Position numbers and translations under genes: made by a program. Below are positions 58,384 to 64,000 of a DNA stretch of 64,000 bases, one piece after another. Each line of letters opens with the position of its first letter. The first letter of the stretch is position 1. Source of the stretch: Petrotoga sp. 9PW.55.5.1 (lineage in GTDB: Bacteria > Thermotogota > Thermotogae > Petrotogales > Petrotogaceae); assembly GCF_003265365.1 (NCBI RefSeq), contig NZ_AUPM01000010.1, forward strand, positions 1 through 64,000, read 5' to 3'. The notes under the pieces are model-generated. The model saw only the letters and a list, made by a program, of their open reading frames with translations, made no database searches and had not been told where the DNA came from.

Positions 58384-60885
58384 ATGTTTGATAATTTTAC
58401 AGAAAGAGCAGCAAAAGTATTTATAGAAGCTCAGAATGAGGCAAAACAGATGGGTCATCCTTATGTGGGTACAGAGCACATCCTGTTAGGCCTTCTGAAA
58501 GTTGGTGGAAAGCAATTAGAAGTAATATTTGAAGAATTCCATCTTTACTATAATTCCATAAAAATGGAAATTACGAATGTTGTAGGAACAAATTCTACTC
58601 AAGGAATAATTGGATCACCTCAACCAACTCCGAGAGCTAAACGTATATTAGAATTAGCATATGATGAAGCTGAATTGATGGGGTTTGGAAAGATTGATGC
58701 AGAGCATTTACTTCTGGGGATATGTAGAGAAGCAGAAGGTATAGCTTCCCATATATTAAAGAGATCTGGAATAAATTTAACCTTGATGAGAAGAGAACTA
58801 ACAGATATGATGATTAAAGGAAAGTCTTCGAGCAGAGGTGAAATTGCCAAAACGGAAGAGCAAGAAGAGAGAAAAAGACAAAAACAGAATGCGCTTAAGC
58901 AGCTAGAAGACTATGGAACTGATTTAACAACTCTAGCTGAAAATAATAAGTTAGATCCTATAATAGGCAGAGAAATAGAGATTAACAGAGTTATGGAAAT
59001 ATTAGCGAGAAGAAAGAAAAATAACCCCGTTCTTATAGGAGAGGCCGGAGTTGGGAAAAGTGCCGTAGTTGAAGGTTTAGCTCAACGAATAGCTCAAGGG
59101 AAAGTTCCAGAAATTCTTAAAAACAAAACAATCTTTTCTCTCGATATAACTTCAATAGTGGCAGGCACAAAATATCGTGGAGAATTCGAAAAAAGAATGA
59201 AAAAACTAATGCAAATACTACAAAAGACCGAAGACATAATACTATTCATAGACGAATTACATATGATTGTCGAAGCTGGCGCAGCCGAAGGGTCTTCAAT
59301 GGATGCTGCGAATGTATTAAAGCCAGCATTAGCAAATGGAGAAATAACTGTGATCGGTTCTACAACGTCTAGTGAATATAGGAAATTTATAGAAAAAGAT
59401 CCCGCCCTTGAAAGAAGATTCCAGAAAATATACGTAACTGAGCCAACAATTGAAGAAGCAATTAATATCTTATCAGGTATTAAATTCAAATATGAAGAAC
59501 ATCATAAGGTATTATACAAAAATGAGGCCATCAACGCTGCAGTACACCTTTCCGCTAGATATATCACAGACAGACATTTACCAGATAAGGCTATAGATGT
59601 AATAGATGAAGCAGGAGCGAAAGTTAGGTTGCAAGCTTTAACATTACCGGACAAATTGAAATTAGAATCTCAAAAATTAGAAGATTTTGAGTTAAAAAAC
59701 AAGAAGAATGATTATGAAAAAAGTTCCGAGGAAATTGAAAAACAAATACAAAAAATGAAAGAAAAATATGATAAATCTTATTCAGAGTGGAGAAATAAGG
59801 CTGAAAATCAAATAATTGAAATAAATGAAGAAAATATAGCTGAAATTATATCAAACTGGACAGGAGTACCACTTAAACAGCTTAGAGCTGAAGAAATGGA
59901 GAAATTATTAAATTTAGAAGCTGTTTTGCACGAGAGAGTTGTTGGACAGGATGAAGCGATCAAATCTATATCTAAAGCTATAAGACGTGCAAGGAGTGGT
60001 TTAAAAGACCCAAGAAGGCCGACAGGCGTTTTTATGTTCTTAGGTCCAACTGGTGTAGGAAAAACAGAGTTAGCTAAAACATTAGCATCTTATCTATTTG
60101 GCGATGAAACTCATCTAGTAAGAATAGATATGAGTGAATATATGGAAAAATTCAGTGTATCAAGATTGGTAGGGGCTCCCCCAGGATACGTTGGATATGA
60201 TGAAGGTGGCCAACTAACCGAAGTGGTAAGAAGAAGACCCTACTCTGTAATACTATTAGACGAGATTGAAAAGGCTCATACCGACGTTTACAATATACTC
60301 TTACAGATAATGGATGAAGGACGGCTAACTGATTCACAAGGAAGGACAGTTGATTTTAGAAATACAATAATTATTATGACTTCGAATTTAGGTTCTGAGC
60401 AAATCAACAAAACTAAAAGAAGCCTAGGGTTTGTAGAAGAAGATACACTGGAAAATGAATACAAAGAAATAAAAAATGAAGTAATGTCGGCAGTAAAAAA
60501 GAATTTTAAACCTGAATTTATAAATAGATTAGATGATGTTATAGTTTTCCATCCGTTGACAAAGCACCAACTAAAAAATATTATCAACATTCAATTGAGT
60601 GATTTGAAGAGTAGGTTAGAGGAGAAGAATTTAAAACTATCTGTTAAAGAAAGCGCGATTGATTTCTTATTAGATAAAGGTTACGATCCGATTTTTGGTG
60701 CAAGGCCTTTAAAGAGAGCTATTCAAAGATATGTGGAAGACCCCCTTTCTGAAGAGATTCTCAAAGGTAAATTTGAAGAAGGTAGTCGCATCTTAGTAAC
60801 TTACCGAAAAACAGATGAAAAACTTGTATTTAGAAAAGGGCCAAAAGCTAAGAAAAAAATAGAAAAGAAAGTGGTCAACAGTTGA
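58384..60885 (+). CDS. clpC: ATP-dependent Clp protease ATPase subunit ClpC
   Basis: A AAA+ unfoldase that feeds proteins to ClpP. It has 833 residues: an N-domain with two Clp repeats (FTERAAKVFIEAQNEAKQMG, YVGTEHILLGLL, then AEHLLLGICREAEG), NBD1 with GEAGVGKS (219-226), a coiled middle domain near 420-480 and NBD2 with GPTGVGKT (554-561), LDEIEKAH and an arginine finger region. The middle domain is short, as in ClpC. The start ATG has GGAGGAG. The preceding gap holds no CtsR-type operator. No ctsR, mcsA or mcsB lies upstream; radA overlaps its stop. Confidence 0.95.
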   Translation: MFDNFTERAAKVFIEAQNEAKQMGHPYVGTEHILLGLLKVGGKQLEVIFEEFHLYYNSIKMEITNVVGTNSTQGIIGSPQPTPRAKRILELAYDEAELMGFGKIDAEHLLLGICREAEGIASHILKRSGINLTLMRRELTDMMIKGKSSSRGEIAKTEEQEERKRQKQNALKQLEDYGTDLTTLAENNKLDPIIGREIEINRVMEILARRKKNNPVLIGEAGVGKSAVVEGLAQRIAQGKVPEILKNKTIFSLDITSIVAGTKYRGEFEKRMKKLMQILQKTEDIILFIDELHMIVEAGAAEGSSMDAANVLKPALANGEITVIGSTTSSEYRKFIEKDPALERRFQKIYVTEPTIEEAINILSGIKFKYEEHHKVLYKNEAINAAVHLSARYITDRHLPDKAIDVIDEAGAKVRLQALTLPDKLKLESQKLEDFELKNKKNDYEKSSEEIEKQIQKMKEKYDKSYSEWRNKAENQIIEINEENIAEIISNWTGVPLKQLRAEEMEKLLNLEAVLHERVVGQDEAIKSISKAIRRARSGLKDPRRPTGVFMFLGPTGVGKTELAKTLASYLFGDETHLVRIDMSEYMEKFSVSRLVGAPPGYVGYDEGGQLTEVVRRRPYSVILLDEIEKAHTDVYNILLQIMDEGRLTDSQGRTVDFRNTIIIMTSNLGSEQINKTKRSLGFVEEDTLENEYKEIKNEVMSAVKKNFKPEFINRLDDVIVFHPLTKHQLKNIINIQLSDLKSRLEEKNLKLSVKESAIDFLLDKGYDPIFGARPLKRAIQRYVEDPLSEEILKGKFEEGSRILVTYRKTDEKLVFRKGPKAKKKIEKKVVNS

Positions 60886-62228
60886 AAAAGTCTGAAAAAT
60901 ACTATGTTTGCAACAATTGTGGTTATGAATCAGATAAATGGTTTGCTAAATGTCCCATGTGTAATGAATTGGAATCCGCGGTAGAGTATACCGCGGATCT
61001 TAATTTAAAAGGGGAACATATAGAAACACCGAATATTATTTTTCTTGATCAAAAAGTTGATCCGCCTAAAAAGATACCTACAAATTTCAAAGAAGTTGAT
61101 CAGGTTCTTAATGGTGGGTTGGTAAAAGGAGCTGTATATTTATTAAGTGGGGAACCAGGTATTGGAAAAAGTACGCTTTTGTCACAAATGGCGAAATTTA
61201 TTGAAGATACAAATGGTTCTATAATATACGTTTCTGGAGAAGAATCAACTGAACAAGTAATTCAAAGGTTTTATAGGTTAGGAATTAATAATAAAAATAT
61301 TGGTTTAGTATTTGAAAGTAATGTTGAATCTATTATTAAATCGTTTGAGAAAAATCATGTAAAACCTTTTGTTGTATTTATTGATTCCATTCAGACTTTA
61401 AAAAGTGAAAATGTAGATTCTTCCCCAGGAAGTATAATTCAAGTAAGAGAAAGTGCACGAAAAATGGTTGAATTTGCGAAAACAAGAAATGTAACGATAA
61501 TATTGGTTGGTCATGTAACAAAAGAAGGTTCTATTGCTGGGCCAAAAATTTTAGAGCACATGGTTGACTGTGTTTTACAAATGGATATAGAAGGAAGTTC
61601 TGGTTTAAGGTTGCTTAAAGTAACGAAAAATCGTTTTGGACCTACAGATGAAGTAGTTTTATTTGAAATTTCACAAAAAGGTTTAAAACCAATAGAGAAT
61701 ATTACCAGTTTCTTACTTTCTGATTATTCAAATGAACCAGGGAATACACTTTCAATAGTTAAGGTAGGTCAAAAACTATTACCAATTGAAATTCAAGCTT
61801 TAGTTAGTAATCCAGTATACGGTTCTCCAAGAAGAGTTACTTCTGGGATACCATTAGATAGACTTTTAATGATTATTGCGGTTCTTTCTAAAAAATTAAA
61901 GTTGCCTTTAGAAAGCAAAGATATCTTTGTTAATACTGCCGGTGGTTTAAGGATAACAGACAGTTCTATGGACGTTGCAATTGCTTTATCGTTAATTTCT
62001 TCTTATTTAGATTTGCCCCTTTCATTTTTTCTAATTGCTTTCGGAGAAATTGGTTTAGATGGAAGAATCAGAGGAATATCCCTTTTGGAAAAAAGAATCG
62101 AACTTGCGAAAAAAATAGGTGCAGAGAATATTATTTCTCCAAAAAAATTTTCTGACAAGAAAATTAAAATAAATGTTGTAGAAAACATAAAAGATTTGAT
62201 AAAATTATTTAAAAAAGGGGAAAATTAA
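60882..62228 (+). CDS. radA: DNA repair protein RadA
   Basis: A branch-migration helicase that aids RecA recombination. It has 448 residues: an N-terminal zinc finger (YVCNNCGYESDKWFAKCPMC), an ATPase domain with GEPGIGKSTLLSQMA (Walker A), VVFIDSIQTL (Walker B) and the diagnostic KNRFG motif in TKNRFGPTDEV, then a Lon-protease-like C-terminal domain without catalytic Ser-Lys activity (VNTAGGLRITDSSMDVAIAL). The start is TTG 60882 overlapping the clpC stop (TTGA). The Shine-Dalgarno is weak, so translation is probably coupled to clpC. Confidence 0.96.
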   Translation: MKKSEKYYVCNNCGYESDKWFAKCPMCNELESAVEYTADLNLKGEHIETPNIIFLDQKVDPPKKIPTNFKEVDQVLNGGLVKGAVYLLSGEPGIGKSTLLSQMAKFIEDTNGSIIYVSGEESTEQVIQRFYRLGINNKNIGLVFESNVESIIKSFEKNHVKPFVVFIDSIQTLKSENVDSSPGSIIQVRESARKMVEFAKTRNVTIILVGHVTKEGSIAGPKILEHMVDCVLQMDIEGSSGLRLLKVTKNRFGPTDEVVLFEISQKGLKPIENITSFLLSDYSNEPGNTLSIVKVGQKLLPIEIQALVSNPVYGSPRRVTSGIPLDRLLMIIAVLSKKLKLPLESKDIFVNTAGGLRITDSSMDVAIALSLISSYLDLPLSFFLIAFGEIGLDGRIRGISLLEKRIELAKKIGAENIISPKKFSDKKIKINVVENIKDLIKLFKKGEN

Positions 62229-62229
62229 A

Positions 62230-63354
62230 ATGGACGAAAAATTGGGAAAGATTTTTAAACTGATGGCTCCGGGAAAACCAATAAGGAAAGGGATAGATAG
62301 GATAATGGAGGCAAATTTAGGGTCTTTGTTATTCTTTTGTTCTCGTCCGGAAGAGTATCTTAAAGATGGACTTATACAACCCGGATTCAAACTTGAATCT
62401 GATTTTTTGCCTGAGAAAATATATGAATTATCAAAAATGGATGGTGCAATTGTTCTAAACGAGAGTGGAACAAAAATTTTAGCCGCGAATGCTCAATTAA
62501 ACCCTGATAAAAACATCTCAAGTTCCGAAACTGGGATGAGACATAAAACTGCGGAAAAGGTTTCTATACAAACAGGAGATTTAACAGTTGCAGTTTCTAA
62601 GAGGCGTAATATTGTTTCAGTTTATTATAATAAAATGAAATATGAATTATTACCTGAGAATGTTCTATTTGCTAGGCTTAATCATGAGATTACTATTGCT
62701 CAAAGATATCGTCAAAGCTTTATGAATCTTTTGGATAATCTTAATATAGAAGAAATGAAAGAGGAGGTTACCCTATTAGATATTGTAGAGATTATTTCTA
62801 AGGGGCAACTAACTTTAAAAATTACACAAAAAGCTGAGAAATATCTTTTAGAATTAGGTGAAATAGCTGGAAGCGCTAAGCTTGAATATGAAGAAATTCT
62901 ACGCACCATTCCTCGCCTTTTAGGGGCAGTGATTATGGATTATGCCTCAAAGGATCTTGAATGCCAAAAACCTGACGAAGCAATTGATATATTTGAAAAT
63001 TTAGATGTTGATGATTTGGTTGATCCTTTTAAAATAGCAAAAACATTGGGTTATGAAAATGTATCTTCTGAAGATGATTTAGAAGAAACATTCTTAACTT
63101 CGCGTGGTTACAGAATACTTTATTCAACTAAATTACCTGCAAGTGCAGTTAGGAATGTTGTAGAAAGCTTTAAGAATCTATCGGAGTTGATGAAAGCAAC
63201 TTTTGAGGAATTAACAAACGTTTCGGGAATCGGAAAGCGCCGAGCGGAAATTATTATAGGTGCATTAAATAAGAAAAAGAAAGAAAAAGAAGAAATTTCA
63301 TTAGATTTATCAAACAACATTGAAAGCAACAATATCCAAGAAGAGGTGAACTGA
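62230..63354 (+). CDS. disA: DNA-integrity scanning diadenylate cyclase DisA
   Basis: Makes cyclic di-AMP from two ATP and senses branched DNA. It has 374 residues: an N-terminal DAC domain with [10 protein letters not shown] (DGA at 71-73) and [16 protein letters not shown] (the usual RHR motif reads RHK here, 104-106), a helical spine, and a C-terminal helix-hairpin-helix ([18 protein letters not shown]). A charged tail of about 25 residues follows. GGGG lies upstream of the ATG, which begins 1 nt after radA. Genes clpC-radA-disA form a conserved trio. Confidence 0.95.
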   Translation: MDEKLGKIFKLMAPGKPIRKGIDRIMEANLGSLLFFCSRPEEYLKDGLIQPGFKLESDFLPEKIYELSKMDGAIVLNESGTKILAANAQLNPDKNISSSETGMRHKTAEKVSIQTGDLTVAVSKRRNIVSVYYNKMKYELLPENVLFARLNHEITIAQRYRQSFMNLLDNLNIEEMKEEVTLLDIVEIISKGQLTLKITQKAEKYLLELGEIAGSAKLEYEEILRTIPRLLGAVIMDYASKDLECQKPDEAIDIFENLDVDDLVDPFKIAKTLGYENVSSEDDLEETFLTSRGYRILYSTKLPASAVRNVVESFKNLSELMKATFEELTNVSGIGKRRAEIIIGALNKKKKEKEEISLDLSNNIESNNIQEEVN

Positions 63355-63355
63355 T

Positions 63356-63808
63356 ATAAAAATTTTAGCTAAAAACAAAAAAGCTAAACATGATTATGAA
63401 ATTATTGAAACTATAGAGGCTGGAATTTCTTTAAAAGGAACTGAAGTAAAATCTGCAAAAGATAGTAAGATTAATTTCAAAGATAGTTTTTGTAAGATAG
63501 AAAAAGGTGAAATAATCTTGTACAATATTCATATAAGTCCTTATTCCGGAGCATCAATATTTAATCATGATCCTGAAAGGCCAAGAAGATTATTACTAAG
63601 AAAAAAAGAAATAAGAAGACTTCAATCAAAGGTTCAACAAGAGGGATTTACTATAATACCGTTGGAGTTCTATGTTAACGAAAAAGGGTTGGTTAAGGTA
63701 GAAATAGCTCTTGCAAAGGGTTTAAAAAAATATGATAAAAGAGAGAAGATTGCAGAAAAAGACTATGAAAGGAGAATTAGAAAACAACAAAAATATGAAA
63801 ACATATGA
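63356..63808 (+). CDS. smpB: SsrA-binding protein SmpB with an ATA start codon
   Basis: Binds tmRNA and rescues stalled ribosomes. It has 150 residues, typical length. The sequence [32 protein letters not shown], then [20 protein letters not shown], the [13 protein letters not shown] counterpart [20 protein letters not shown] and [16 protein letters not shown] are all SmpB. The frame is closed upstream by TGA at 63347-63349, and no ATG, GTG or TTG exists before the conserved core (the first ATG would be far inside it). AGAGGTGA ends 6 nt before ATA 63356, which aligns with family residue 1 or 2. It directly follows disA. Confidence 0.93.
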   Translation: MKILAKNKKAKHDYEIIETIEAGISLKGTEVKSAKDSKINFKDSFCKIEKGEIILYNIHISPYSGASIFNHDPERPRRLLLRKKEIRRLQSKVQQEGFTIIPLEFYVNEKGLVKVEIALAKGLKKYDKREKIAEKDYERRIRKQQKYENI

Positions 63809-64000
63809 AAAAGTAACAGAAGCTATATCAATTGAAGGTTTAACAAAGAAATTTGGTAAGACTGTCGCTGTTGATAATGTTGATTTGAAAATAAATACTG
63901 GAGAAATTTTTGGATTAATTGGTCCTAATGGAGCTGGAAAATCTACTATTATGAAAACTATTTCTACTCTTTTATCCCCAACATCAGGGAAGGTAGAAGT
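63795..64000 (+). CDS. ABC transporter ATP-binding protein, N-terminal part (continues beyond window)
   Basis: The first 68 residues of an ATPase subunit. [20 protein letters not shown] is followed by the Walker [31 protein letters not shown]. This resembles drug- or polysaccharide-export ATPases (CcmA/NatA type) rather than importers. ATG 63795 overlaps the end of smpB by 14 nt and has no clear Shine-Dalgarno. The rest of the protein, including Walker B and signature motifs, is outside the window. Confidence 0.88.
   Translation, partial: MKTYEKVTEAISIEGLTKKFGKTVAVDNVDLKINTGEIFGLIGPNGAGKSTIMKTISTLLSPTSGKVE

Overview
The window is a 64 kb piece of an AT-rich bacterial chromosome. Its gene content points to the phylum Thermotogae, most likely a Petrotoga-like member (inference; no database search was possible). 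The supporting signs are the order ffh-rpsP-khpA-rimM-trmD-SPOUT methyltransferase-rplS-lepB, a NusG of 354 residues with the large inserted domain, a very long RpoC, a tryptophanyl-tRNA synthetase with the Cx22Cx6Cx2C cluster motif described for Thermotoga, flagellar P- and L-ring genes next to mreB, and a lipoprotein/beta-barrel pair that would suit a toga outer membrane. No IS element, prophage or CRISPR array was seen. The only decayed genes are a scrap of a chemotaxis receptor and a frameshifted rplA.

Layout. 1-6.3 kb is an accessory sugar block: the 3' part of a GH3 beta-glucosidase, a chemoreceptor remnant, a GH2 beta-mannosidase, a VOC metalloenzyme, a LacI repressor and an M55 aminopeptidase. 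6.3-12 kb holds msrA, a metallophosphoesterase, pyruvate phosphate dikinase and metF. 12-17.7 kb is the SRP/ribosome-maturation operon, preceded by tRNA-Trp. 17.7-19.3 kb holds tRNA-Ser, rsmG and a LipM-like acyltransferase. 19.3-24.8 kb (minus) is the operon mreB-flgF-flgG-flgA-flgH-flgI-flgJ-like. 24.9-29 kb (minus) is a RecJ-like protein, a DUF3343 protein, ruvX and tRNA-Arg. 29-31.2 kb (plus) has a membrane-anchored TPR protein and tsaB. 31.2-36.8 kb (minus) has a DUF457 membrane protein, a degenerate fumarase-beta-like protein, rex, leuS, a coiled-coil membrane protein and a sigH-like sigma factor. 36.9-39.2 kb is the envelope pair. 39.5-43.6 kb (minus) is rtcB, trpS, scpA, scpB and an rluB-like gene. 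fliD is alone on plus at 43.8-45.3 kb. 45.3-58.1 kb (minus) is tRNA-Thr, tRNA-Tyr, rpmG, secE, nusG, rplK, rplA, rplJ, rplL, rpoB and rpoC, behind a full-consensus promoter. 58.4-64 kb (plus) is clpC, radA, disA, smpB and the start of an ABC transporter gene.

The most unusual signal is in translation initiation. Five genes (M55 peptidase, tsaB, fumarase-like, scpA, smpB) have a good Shine-Dalgarno sequence followed at 4-7 nt by ATA, ATT or ATC exactly where the family N-terminus begins. For scpA and smpB no ATG, GTG or TTG is available at that position. In addition, rex has its Shine-Dalgarno about 44 nt from the ATG, with a 13-bp hairpin in between that would bring the two together. Other notable items are a candidate plus-strand small RNA at 39.41-39.49 kb with its own promoter and terminator, a palindromic operator in the metF promoter, a -1 frameshift in rplA, and a ruvX stop codon that lies inside tRNA-Arg.
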